DNA of 59,083 nucleotides from an uncultured Clostridia bacterium. Its GTDB lineage: Bacteria; Bacillota; Clostridia; Oscillospirales; Oscillospiraceae. Positions 45,349-53,882 of the stretch are shown in pieces. The position numbers were made by a program, and so were the translations under genes. Where the stretch lies: assembly GCA_947058885.1 (NCBI GenBank), contig CAMSIF010000003.1, positions 1 through 59,083 of the forward strand, in the 5' to 3' direction. Position 1 is the stretch's first letter. Each line of letters starts with the position of its first letter. The notes beneath the pieces were generated by a model. The model ran no database searches. It had not been told where the DNA came from and saw only the letters and a program-made list of their open reading frames with translations.

Positions 45349-47169
45349 CTATTTGTTTATCATTCCAATCCAGGCGGAAAACAACTTATCTCCGGTGTGT
45401 CCCTCATACGATATATTTTCGATAACCTCCACCAGTGAACAGTACTTGGACATAAGTGACCTCAGCTCCCCGGCTTCAAACCAGATTTCCCATTCTCCAA
45501 TCTCCATCCGTCCAAGTTCGTTCCTGTTTTTATCGATAACTACGATTTTTCCGCCGGGCTTGGTCACTCTGGCCATCTCTCTGACCGCACTCTCAACGTC
45601 AATCGCATGTTCCAAAGCCTCGCAGGTGTATACCATGTCAAAATAGTTGTCCGGATAAACAAGGTTTGTTAAAGTTCCCTGCTTTTTAATAACCCGATCA
45701 TCGGTAATAAACCTCATGACGCGCTTGGATAGATCTACAGCGTAGTAACTGTTTTCAGGCTCGTCCTCCAGAAGGTTTCGCAAATACCGTCCCTTTCCAC
45801 AGCCAGCATCCAGTATACGAAGACGCTTCTTCTCATTCTCACATCCGGCTGCGGACGCAACGCTGTTACGAACAATCTGATAACGTCCATCCGTCTTTTC
45901 TATGGTGTCCAGGAATGAATCTGCTTGCCTTTCAAATTCCGCAAGATTCTTATAGTATAGGGCGTCCAGAAAATACTTCACCGCCCAGCTGATCTCGCTG
46001 GTTGGGAAATATGTATTTTCTTCATCTGCGTTTTCCTCTGACAAATAACTCCCATACCATCCGCCAGATTTATTTTGCAGCTTACACGCGTAGGTAAACG
46101 CCCGGTTGGCCCGCTCAATCTCTCCCAGCCTGAACCAGACTAAAGCAAACTGGAACAGTCCGGTGGAGCACACCCACTCTACGTCGTTATAGGCGGGCGC
46201 CGCTCCGCTTTCTTTTTGCAGCTTCGCAACATTGTCCATAGCTTCACGGACCATCCCCTCTTCGCCCATGTCCAATAATCCCTCCATTACATAGGCATAA
46301 AAGTGGGACAGCAGTCCGAAGCTCATAATCTCCTCACGGCGGTTTGTTTTATAGTAATCCAAGATACGGTGCGCGGCCGCCTTATACTGTGGCATATGAA
46401 GGACTTCCGCCGCGTCTGCAAGAGGGGACAGGCAGTAGAGATGGATTAATTCAGAGCAGGTCTTTGCGTCCCCCCACGCCTCCTCCGTAGGCGTAACCAG
46501 CCGTCCGGTATCCTCCATACGGCTCAAAATCCAATTACAGCCCGCAATAATGTGGCTGTCAGCCTCCGGATAAAGTTCGCGGACCGCCAGCAGGCCCTTT
46601 AGAATTTGGGCGGTGTCGAATATATATGGGGATTCATCGTCTGTATCGTACCAGGAGCCGTCCGGCTTCTGAATATCGCACAGCCATTTGGCAAAGGATA
46701 CCGCTAATTCCCGATATCCCCAGCGCAGCAGCGTAGGTATGTAATAGCCTGTTACCTCCGGATAGCCCAATCGTTTATCTGTGTTGCAGATGATGGCTTG
46801 ACCGTCCACAGTGCCGCGGTGTACCCAATCAATTGCGCGTTGATATATTGCAATGTAGTCTGGGCGGCCCTGGATTTTTTCCCTGGTAATTCTGGCCTGT
46901 AATTCGGACATTGTCTCTGTGTTTGTAATCCCCGCCGCCGCAAGCTGCTGTCTAATCTCCGCCTGGTACTGTTCGGAAACCGAGATGATAATGGGATATT
47001 GCCGCGCTTCCTCTACGTAATCCGGAAAATAGCGCACCGGAATTCCCTCTACGCCGCTTCCGGACTTGGTAATATTATTGTCTGCCAAAAATGCAATCTT
47101 ATCTTTTCCCAGCAGCTTGATTACCATCCTGGCAGACGCGCCGGCCCCAAATAAGACATATTTTTTCAT
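45349..47169 (-). CDS. three-part protein: Rossmann-like module, alpha-toroid, SAM methyltransferase
   Basis: The ATG at 47169, just past the upstream stop and behind GGAG, gives 606 residues. Residues 1 to about 95 are the module (KKYVLFGAGASARMVIKLLG). About 100-430 form helical repeats with QKPDGSWYD and QNKSGGWYGSY, reminiscent of QW motifs of terpene-cyclase-like alpha toroids. About 435-606 form a class I methyltransferase (RILDAGCGKGRYLRNLLED, YFDMVYTCEALEHAIDV). Methylation of a glycan or lipid-linked intermediate is a reasonable guess. I do not recognise a named family for the whole protein. Confidence 0.82.
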   Translation of the reverse strand: MKKYVLFGAGASARMVIKLLGKDKIAFLADNNITKSGSGVEGIPVRYFPDYVEEARQYPIIISVSEQYQAEIRQQLAAAGITNTETMSELQARITREKIQGRPDYIAIYQRAIDWVHRGTVDGQAIICNTDKRLGYPEVTGYYIPTLLRWGYRELAVSFAKWLCDIQKPDGSWYDTDDESPYIFDTAQILKGLLAVRELYPEADSHIIAGCNWILSRMEDTGRLVTPTEEAWGDAKTCSELIHLYCLSPLADAAEVLHMPQYKAAAHRILDYYKTNRREEIMSFGLLSHFYAYVMEGLLDMGEEGMVREAMDNVAKLQKESGAAPAYNDVEWVCSTGLFQFALVWFRLGEIERANRAFTYACKLQNKSGGWYGSYLSEENADEENTYFPTSEISWAVKYFLDALYYKNLAEFERQADSFLDTIEKTDGRYQIVRNSVASAAGCENEKKRLRILDAGCGKGRYLRNLLEDEPENSYYAVDLSKRVMRFITDDRVIKKQGTLTNLVYPDNYFDMVYTCEALEHAIDVESAVREMARVTKPGGKIVVIDKNRNELGRMEIGEWEIWFEAGELRSLMSKYCSLVEVIENISYEGHTGDKLFSAWIGMINK

Positions 47170-47170
47170 T

Positions 47171-47395
47171 TCATTTGTCTCCAAGCTTCTTTAACGAAAG
47201 CAGCTGCCGGCGGGCTGTTGCCACAACAGACGCAAGCTTCATATAGTCCTTGTCTGTCAGATAATATTGAAGGGATGAGCTTTGTATATGTATATCAAAC
47301 GGGGCGTAATTAGGGTCGTAGCCCTCGTTGAGTTCAATTACAATCCGCTCATTTTTTATATGAAATGTACTGAGATCCTTGATTTTTTCACCCAT
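47171..47395 (-). CDS. small protein, domain shared with the 453-residue neighbour
   Basis: The 74-residue protein contains FDIHIQSSSLQYYLTDKDYM and KLASVVATARRQLLSLKKL. The N-terminal region of the protein at 48038 has the same strand-strand-helix pattern (IHVHIGEFRITFSIAEFLEA). No membrane segment and no known motif are present. It is translationally close to the gene at 45349. Function unknown. Confidence 0.6.
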   Translation of the reverse strand: MGEKIKDLSTFHIKNERIVIELNEGYDPNYAPFDIHIQSSSLQYYLTDKDYMKLASVVATARRQLLSLKKLGDK

Positions 47396-47453
47396 AGTTC
47401 ACAATCATACCTTTCCGAAAAGCTTGCGTTTTACTTGCGAGTGCAGTGTGATA

Positions 47454-48017
47454 TTACATTTGTAAAAAGTTCTCGCGATTAAGATAAACCCCTGTGTCCG
47501 AAGGAACTGTGCAACGGTAACCATTTTGCTGCATAAACCGATACAGCAGCTCCTTTTGTACGGACAGATCGCCCCAGGCTTCGCCAAACAAGTTCTTCAG
47601 CTCACGCTCATATTTACCAGTGTCCGAAGCCCTTTTATGGAGTAACATATGGTATAGCAGTGAATAAGGATAATCAGCATCCGACAAAACGTAATAATTC
47701 TTGCAGGGAACTCTTCTCTGCAACATATTCAGTTCCCACTGGGCGTCATAATATCCATCGCCTATTGTCCTGATATCCATCAATACGCGTACAGAACCGA
47801 CGGTTGTATAATAATTATAACATGGCTGTATATTGGATAGAGGCTTTGCGGCGGAACGATTCACAAAACGGTCTTTGTCCCGGCATAGAATATCCAGATC
47901 CTCTCCCTCTAAACAACGCTTTGTAATGGACTGATGGTTGCGTAGAATCACATACTCTTCCGTATTAACTGCCTCAAATAACGCGTCTACAGAGACCCAG
48001 CCGTTTTCCATTGCCAT
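47454..48017 (-). CDS. nucleotidyltransferase-like protein
   Basis: The start ATG at 48017 has AAGGA six bases upstream; ATG at 48023 has none. The 187-residue protein shows VILRNHQSITKRCLEGEDLD, then ILCRD and a later VLMDIRTIGDGYYD, the acidic pattern of MNT-like nucleotidyltransferases found in glycan loci. A helical tail follows (YPYSLLYHMLLHKRA). It may transfer a nucleotide or phosphoryl group to a glycan precursor, but the assignment rests on a short motif. Confidence 0.55.
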   Translation of the reverse strand: MAMENGWVSVDALFEAVNTEEYVILRNHQSITKRCLEGEDLDILCRDKDRFVNRSAAKPLSNIQPCYNYYTTVGSVRVLMDIRTIGDGYYDAQWELNMLQRRVPCKNYYVLSDADYPYSLLYHMLLHKRASDTGKYERELKNLFGEAWGDLSVQKELLYRFMQQNGYRCTVPSDTGVYLNRENFLQM

Positions 48018-48037
48018 AATCATTCCTTTCCTCTTGC

Positions 48038-49399
48038 TCAGTAGGTTATATTTGTCAGATAACCCTCCGCGACTTTATCATATTCCTGAGCTAAAAGCTG
48101 TTCAACTATCTTTCCCGCACACTGAAAGAACACCTTCTCAAGTAAATATAAGAGTTCCTGCGAACGCAGCATTTCCCGGCGTTTTTGGATAAACGCAATG
48201 TCCTGTTCACGAAAAGCTCCCAGATTAAATACACAGCTTGCAACAACAAAAACCAAAGCGGTACAATCGTCCGCTTCCACAAAGCCCTTTGAGGCGTTCT
48301 TCCTTCTCTTACTCCAGCCATGCTTATTGACTTCTTGATCCAAAGGAAGGAGCGCGTTTTGAAACATACTTTTACAATACAGCCGGTCACAAACAAGGAT
48401 TTTGCTGTCAGTAAATTGGAATACGAGCGGTGAGGGAAGTCCATATAAAAGGGAGTACTTTTTAAAAGCATCGCGACTGCCCGCCTGACCAGCTATAGTT
48501 TTGATTTTTCCCGTACTGTTTGCTTCCGTAATCAACAACTTATCTGCAATTGTTTCACCGGTTTTATTGAATATTTTATAATCAACTACATAATACTCTA
48601 AGCCAACTGCCTGTATCTTTTCTATAAAACAAGGAAAATCCATATCAGGCTTAATGTCCTCTTTTTCTGCTCCTCGCGAAGGAGCATTCTCAGTTTTTTT
48701 CGGGTTCGCAGAAAACCTTTTCTGCTCATATATGGATATTTTTTTCCGCTCTTCTTCCTGACAGTCCTCTATGCTGGGCTCGCCCTCAAAGGTTATTTTT
48801 AAGACAGGTACTGTAGATTCGCCGCCCAGTAAATGATACAGACACGCGGCTCTGTGGTCTCCATCAAAGATTCGCCCATATTGATTTATCATGATATATT
48901 TGTTATCAAAGGGGTACCCGGCCCTTTTAATCAGGTCAAGCATGTTAAATAGTCTTTCTTCATTGCTCACATTAAACAAATTGATTTGTTTGAATGTGCG
49001 CATTTCTTCTTTATTTCCACATAAAGCCCGTACCAGCCTCGATTCAGATAGCGGTACGATTCGATCAAGCTCTTCCCGGTTATAGACACGTTGTATGGTA
49101 TATAAGGTATTGAGCGGACGTTCCTCGTACTCAACTTTTTGAATTATGTCGTACCGGCTGAGCCAATCCCAGTCCAAAGAGCTTAAGTCAAATTTGTACA
49201 AGGATAAATCCTTTAGTTGTAGGATTTGGTCCGCAGCATTCAAAATACTTTCAGCTGCCTCCAAAAATTCTGCTATCGAAAATGTAATCCTGAATTCACC
49301 TATATGAACGTGAATTGACTCGCCAAGATTATCTTCAATCTGAATTCTCTTTCCTTGAATAGTTGTTTCAGCTAATAAGTAAACCGCTGGATTAGACAT
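48038..49399 (-). CDS. unknown protein with ParB-like DGDHR motif
   Basis: The 453-residue protein has three visible parts. The N-terminal strand-helix region (1-60) is shared with the 74-residue neighbour. A ParB/sulfiredoxin-like segment, IMINQYGRIFDGDHRAACLY near 170-190, is of the type that in other families binds nucleotides or phosphoryl groups. After a charged linker (about 210-250) comes a 200-residue C-terminal domain with YYVVDYKIFNKTGETIADKL and CDRLYCKSMFQ. I do not recognise the full architecture. Very AT-rich codon use compared with the flanking chromosome suggests transfer. It overlaps the upstream frameshifted gene by eight bases. Confidence 0.65.
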   Translation of the reverse strand: MSNPAVYLLAETTIQGKRIQIEDNLGESIHVHIGEFRITFSIAEFLEAAESILNAADQILQLKDLSLYKFDLSSLDWDWLSRYDIIQKVEYEERPLNTLYTIQRVYNREELDRIVPLSESRLVRALCGNKEEMRTFKQINLFNVSNEERLFNMLDLIKRAGYPFDNKYIMINQYGRIFDGDHRAACLYHLLGGESTVPVLKITFEGEPSIEDCQEEERKKISIYEQKRFSANPKKTENAPSRGAEKEDIKPDMDFPCFIEKIQAVGLEYYVVDYKIFNKTGETIADKLLITEANSTGKIKTIAGQAGSRDAFKKYSLLYGLPSPLVFQFTDSKILVCDRLYCKSMFQNALLPLDQEVNKHGWSKRRKNASKGFVEADDCTALVFVVASCVFNLGAFREQDIAFIQKRREMLRSQELLYLLEKVFFQCAGKIVEQLLAQEYDKVAEGYLTNITY

Positions 49400-50020
49400 A
49401 GAAATCCCTCCCCTTGGGTGCAGTCGTTACCGTATTGCCATTGGAGAACATGGTTTTTGATATGAACATTCCTGCTAAGATGAGGCAGTCTGCTGCGCAA
49501 TATTCCTGCGGGAGAAATCTTGGCAGAAACCCTTTCTGCTTCAACTCTTGACCGCTTCCCTTTATGCTGTTATTGACATAGAAGTGCGTCATATTCCCCC
49601 CACAGCCGATGCTTGCCTGTGGAAAGACGTTTTTTATGAGTTGTAAAGCCCCTATGTCAATAAAGGTCTCTCCGACATTAGTGAACCAGCAGTTGTTGTC
49701 ATATATTATTTTCATATTGCACCAATTTCTTAATCTTACATAATTTTGAGACAAGTCTGATATTTGCGTTGCGCCGCTGTCCGATAACATATCGCGCATT
49801 TCCAGTTCTACCTTTAGATCGACAGTTCCAAGCAAGACCGGCTTTCCATGTATGCGCTGCTTAGCTTCTTCTAACGGAATAATTGGCGCCTCTGCTTTAC
49901 AATGTTGCTTACTTTTATCATTATCAATAAAAACTCGACTTCTCCATTGAGAACCGAAAAGGCTGCTTTTCCCGCAAATCCGGCACCAAAAATAATCCAC
50001 TTGGAGTTCTCCCTTCCCAT
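49392..50020 (-). pseudogene. Rossmann-module protein interrupted by a probable 1-nt frameshift
   Basis: The natural start is ATG 50020, with GGAGG upstream, reading KWIIFGAGFAGKAAFSVLNG, the module seen throughout this operon. The frame then breaks at the five-A run 49929-49933 (T5 in the gene). Adding one T restores EVEFFIDNDKSKQH and an open frame to 49392. Without repair only a misframed 214-codon version from 50036 exists. The C-terminal half has SIGCGGNMTHFYVNN and is of unknown family. The shift may be a sequencing error or a real inactivation. Confidence 0.75.
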
Positions 50021-50045
50021 TAGAAGCCACCTCCATCCTTTGACT

Positions 50046-52556
50046 CTATTTTGAGGGTAGTATAGCCGCCCAGATGTCCGCGCCTATGTTTGGACGGGAC
50101 GCTTGTTTTGGCGGCGCGTCTCTTTGTATACCTGTACACACCTTCAGCAAATAGTCTATTGAGCAGAACTCATTTTCTTCAAGCGGCTGCTTGGGATTTT
50201 CACAAGCAAGCTCTGCCAATACTTGGGTTTGTGCATATGTCAATATAAAAGAATATTCACGCACCTGACCATTTTCCTGTACTTCATAAAGCACGGATTC
50301 ATTTCTGTCAAATAAATATTGTTTACCCATGTATCGTTCATAGAGTATACCGTTGCAGTAATCATACGCAAGCGCGTATTCTTCATGGCTTCTATTTTTA
50401 TCGTGACAGATAAGACTGCCGTCTCTGCCCATAACGTACAAACACTTCTCGTTTAATGGATCAATAATAATATCTCCATTGAGAAGACAGGTAAGCGAAA
50501 CACGAGAGAACGGAACTGGTGCTGCGCCGGAAACGGCGTCTTGGTCTATGGAATATTTTAATATCCGCTGGTTGTTGTAATCGTTGATGTACAGGAATTC
50601 TCCGTCAGAGGTTAAGGCTGTTATTTTTGCGTCGTCCAACGGCAGCTTTTTCCACATGAGTCTGTCCTCAGCCATGTCATATAAGAACAATTCATTACTC
50701 CCAGACCGTGTTCCAATGATTATTTTTTCTCTCCACCTTAACGAGGCTGATGTAAACTGTAAATATGGTGAAATTCCAGTTTTTTGGACCGGCGAGAGAT
50801 ATTCAATCTCCAACGACTCCGTATTTATCCTGACTATGTGTTTGTAGTAACACGGAATACAGTATATATAGTTTCCGTATATATACGCATTAATAAAGGA
50901 GAGCGGGAAATTATCTCCGCTGATTCCTCTGATTTTACAACTTGTGAATTGCCGGGTAAGCGTATCAAATACGCAGATATTTTTGTTTAGAGCAGGGATA
51001 AGGAAAATGCGATGTCCTCTTTTCTTTATGGATATATACGTTCTTCCGACGACACTTTTTTCACCGGGAATTTTCCCAATAATCTCTAGTTCTCCCTTGG
51101 ACATATCATATTTCATCAGAACATTTATTTTTCCATGCACAAACCAAACAGAACGCTCATCTATACAAAAATGAGTTGCCCAAACAGGAAAACATCTCAT
51201 GAACGGATGATTCATATTTTTTACCTTGCTGTTTTGAATCATCACTGGCTTCCCGCTGTTTTCGCATAGGTGGGCTACAGAACTCGGGTCCCCATAGTAG
51301 GCGTCGCAAAGCTCCAAAGCCCGGTTCATGTCGGAGGAATCATCATAGATCCCCCAACCCTCAGTCCGATATTGCTTCACAATCCGCTGATACTCGAGCC
51401 AAAGCTGAGGCCGCATGGACTCGATGGTAGCTTGAATCAGAGGATGAGGACGCCATAGCAGCGCCGCCTCATCCTGGTTATCTTTGAAAATCCGAAGAAC
51501 GTATCGGATTTTATCCAGCATTTTATCGCTATGCTCCAGGAGAGCGGTAACACTGGTGTTATACAAAATAATTTTCTTCCAACTGCCATCCGGCTTCTGG
51601 ATGATCTTCAGCCAGTCCTTCGGGACAGTAATATCCTCCAGTTTAGTGCTTTGAATTTTATCGAATTTAGGAGACCCTAAGCCCAGAATCTTCTGTTCCC
51701 AACCGAGCCTGGTCTGTTCTCCAAATTTGTTTACGAGTATATTAATATAAGCCTGGCGCATGTCTTCAGACTGAACAATAGTCATATCTGAGAAAAAAAC
51801 GCCAGACGACGCACAAAAGTGCTCAATTTCCTGCCCTGCGGCATCGTCGTCCGGATGAATCTCCTCCAGGACAAAATAAGGGATGTATACCAGTTTTTCT
51901 GTGAACTTTTTCAGATTTTTCGTATAGAAAAAGGGCTCGACGGTGGTGACAAAATTGCATTCGTCATATGGGTTGTGGATAAATACGATATCTGGCCTGC
52001 GGCTGGCAAAATCATAGTCTTTATACCAGATTACCGGCACATCCTTGGGATATTGCCCACCCTCGTAGTGCAATTCCCGGAAGCTGCCATCCGGGTTTTT
52101 GTCATAGTAGGGAATCGGAATGACGTACGCATCACAGGTGGGGTCCGCGTTTGCTGCCTGCCATACGCTTTCTAATGAATCCCACATGGAAGCTTTGTAA
52201 GGAAGAAAAACGACCTCTTTTCGTACTGCGATATCTTTTTCCACACTCGCCTTTGCCTGCATCAGGGTCCCATCCAAAAGCTTCTGGGCCTTCTGGACGG
52301 AGATCTCTTCCGGAATACCTATGCTCACCTGGTACAGCCTCTCACAGTAGGCCTCCAACAGCAGTACAGCGGGGTGCTCCCCACCCTCACTCTCCTCTAT
52401 GGTCTCACCGATTTGGAGTGCGCTTTGTTGGCACTCCTCCAAAAGAGCGCGGGCTGTATCCAATTCATTCCTTTTGATATATTTTTTTATTGCGTCATGG
52501 GCCTCCAGTAATGTCTGGAGAATCTCCATTATCCGTGCCTTCTGTACTTTCTTCAT
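50046..52556 (-). CDS. TagF-like (CDP-alditol phosphotransferase) domain fused to a beta-propeller-like domain
   Basis: The 836-residue protein begins with a coiled coil (about 1-110). A GT-B-like region follows (about 110-465) whose second half, LLWRPHPLIQATIESMRP and CDAYYGDPSSVAHLCENSGK, resembles CDP-glycerol glycerophosphotransferases. The last 370 residues are repeated beta segments (INDYNNQRILKYSIDQD, YVMGRDGSLICHDKNR), likely a propeller. The phosphotransferase assignment fits the TarI/TarJ-like genes in the same operon but is by similarity pattern only. It is the first gene of the glycan operon. Confidence 0.72.
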   Translation of the reverse strand: MKKVQKARIMEILQTLLEAHDAIKKYIKRNELDTARALLEECQQSALQIGETIEESEGGEHPAVLLLEAYCERLYQVSIGIPEEISVQKAQKLLDGTLMQAKASVEKDIAVRKEVVFLPYKASMWDSLESVWQAANADPTCDAYVIPIPYYDKNPDGSFRELHYEGGQYPKDVPVIWYKDYDFASRRPDIVFIHNPYDECNFVTTVEPFFYTKNLKKFTEKLVYIPYFVLEEIHPDDDAAGQEIEHFCASSGVFFSDMTIVQSEDMRQAYINILVNKFGEQTRLGWEQKILGLGSPKFDKIQSTKLEDITVPKDWLKIIQKPDGSWKKIILYNTSVTALLEHSDKMLDKIRYVLRIFKDNQDEAALLWRPHPLIQATIESMRPQLWLEYQRIVKQYRTEGWGIYDDSSDMNRALELCDAYYGDPSSVAHLCENSGKPVMIQNSKVKNMNHPFMRCFPVWATHFCIDERSVWFVHGKINVLMKYDMSKGELEIIGKIPGEKSVVGRTYISIKKRGHRIFLIPALNKNICVFDTLTRQFTSCKIRGISGDNFPLSFINAYIYGNYIYCIPCYYKHIVRINTESLEIEYLSPVQKTGISPYLQFTSASLRWREKIIIGTRSGSNELFLYDMAEDRLMWKKLPLDDAKITALTSDGEFLYINDYNNQRILKYSIDQDAVSGAAPVPFSRVSLTCLLNGDIIIDPLNEKCLYVMGRDGSLICHDKNRSHEEYALAYDYCNGILYERYMGKQYLFDRNESVLYEVQENGQVREYSFILTYAQTQVLAELACENPKQPLEENEFCSIDYLLKVCTGIQRDAPPKQASRPNIGADIWAAILPSK

Positions 52557-52648
52557 ACTTTCACCTATTATTTAGGTACTATTTAATGCTCTGGACAGTT
52601 CCCTTATCTGGGCACACATTCCAGACGTCTGAAAAACATATTGTCAGT

Positions 52649-52677
52649 AGTATAACCGCAATCAGGCAAAATTTCAA
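52649..52677 (-). promoter_or_regulatory. promoter of the 23-kb glycan operon
   Basis: On the minus strand TTGAAA (52672-52677), 17 bases, TATACT (52649-52654). The leader before the first ATG (52556) would be about 86 bases. Confidence 0.75.
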
Positions 52678-52717
52678 GTGGTAATTTGTATAAGATCCTA
52701 TTTACCGCCTGAAACGG

Positions 52718-52757
52718 GAGTTGACGGTGAAGTAATTCCTTACTCCACCGTCAACTC
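52718..52757. repeat. 40-base inverted repeat across the stop of the desulfurase gene
   Basis: GAGTTGACGGTG (52718-52729) pairs with 52746-52757, and inner AGTAA/TTACT (52731-52735 and 52740-52744) extend the stem to 17 bp with one mismatch and loop TTCC. It includes the stop codon and may act as a terminator, though no T-run follows. Confidence 0.7.
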
Positions 52758-53879
52758 TTGGACTGCCTGGATAGCCGCATCCACGTCCTCTTCTGTGTTG
52801 AACCAGGAAAAGCTGAAGCGTACCGCGCCCTGGTCCATGGTACCCAGGGCCTGGTGCATCCGGGGAGCGCAGTGGGCCCCCGGACGGGTGGCAATTCCAT
52901 AGGTCTCGCTGAGCTCGTCGGAAATAGCGGCAGAGTCGTAGTCCCGGATATTCAACGAGACGATGGCGCTCCGGCGGGCTTGGGTGAAGTCACCGTAGAC
53001 CGTCACGCCCTCCATGGCGGACACCGCCTGGAAGAAACGGTCCATCAGCATATGCTCTTTCTTCTCAATGGCGTCCAGACCCACCTCGTTGATGAAATCC
53101 AAGGCCGCTGATAGACCAGCAATGCCGTGGCCGTTGAGGGTACCCGCCTCCAGACGGGTGGGGTACTCCGCCGGCTGCTGTTTGTCATAGGAGTGGATGC
53201 CGGAACCGCCTACCTTCCATGGGGCAATCTCCACCCCCGGACGAATGCAGAGTCCGCCTACGCCTTGGGGCCCCATGAGGCCCTTGTGCCCAGTGAAGCA
53301 GAGCACGCTGATAAGCATTGCCTCCATGTCAATAGGGATGGCTCCCGCAGTCTGGGAGGCGTCTGCAATCAGGAGAGCTCCATGGCGGTGGGCAATCTCT
53401 CCTATACGGGTAATGTCCAGTATATTGCCCGTCAGATTGGAGGCGTGGGTGCAGACAATCGCCCGGGTGTTAGGACACATCAGCCTCTCAAAGTCCTCGT
53501 AGTCCACCCGGCCTTGGGCATCCGCTGGGACAAAGCTCAGCTCCACCCCGCGCTCCGCCTCCATCCGGTAGAGGGGCCGCAGAACGGAGTTATGCTCGCA
53601 GCTGGTGGTAATGACGTGGTCACCGGGGCGCAGAATACCGCTGATGGCAATGTTCAACGCCTCGGTTGCGTTGGCGGTAAAGACTACATGGTCTGGCCGG
53701 GGACAGCCGAAGAGCTTTGCCAGCTTTACACGGGCGTTGTAGACAGTCCGCATGGCCTCCAGCGCGCCGCTGTGAGCGCCCCGGGCGGCGTTTCCCATGT
53801 CTGTCATGGCGCGGACTACCGCGTCTATGACTTGAGGCGGTTTGCGCAGCGTAGTAGCCGCGTTGTCTAAATAAATCAC
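52740..53879 (-). CDS. cysteine desulfurase family protein (class V aminotransferase fold)
   Basis: The 379-residue PLP enzyme starts with GTG behind GGAGG. MIYLDNAATTLRKPPQVIDA is the family start. Cofactor residues are in TSCEHNSVLRPLY, ADASQTAGAIPID and the lysine motif CFTGHKGLMGPQGVG; the catalytic cysteine is in RPGAHCAPRMHQ. Such enzymes release sulfur from cysteine or selenium from selenocysteine. Coupling to selD, yedF and the DUF3343 gene points to selenium delivery. It is the last gene of the selenium operon. Confidence 0.92.
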   Translation of the reverse strand: MIYLDNAATTLRKPPQVIDAVVRAMTDMGNAARGAHSGALEAMRTVYNARVKLAKLFGCPRPDHVVFTANATEALNIAISGILRPGDHVITTSCEHNSVLRPLYRMEAERGVELSFVPADAQGRVDYEDFERLMCPNTRAIVCTHASNLTGNILDITRIGEIAHRHGALLIADASQTAGAIPIDMEAMLISVLCFTGHKGLMGPQGVGGLCIRPGVEIAPWKVGGSGIHSYDKQQPAEYPTRLEAGTLNGHGIAGLSAALDFINEVGLDAIEKKEHMLMDRFFQAVSAMEGVTVYGDFTQARRSAIVSLNIRDYDSAAISDELSETYGIATRPGAHCAPRMHQALGTMDQGAVRFSFSWFNTEEDVDAAIQAVQELTVE

Positions 53880-53882
53880 CTT

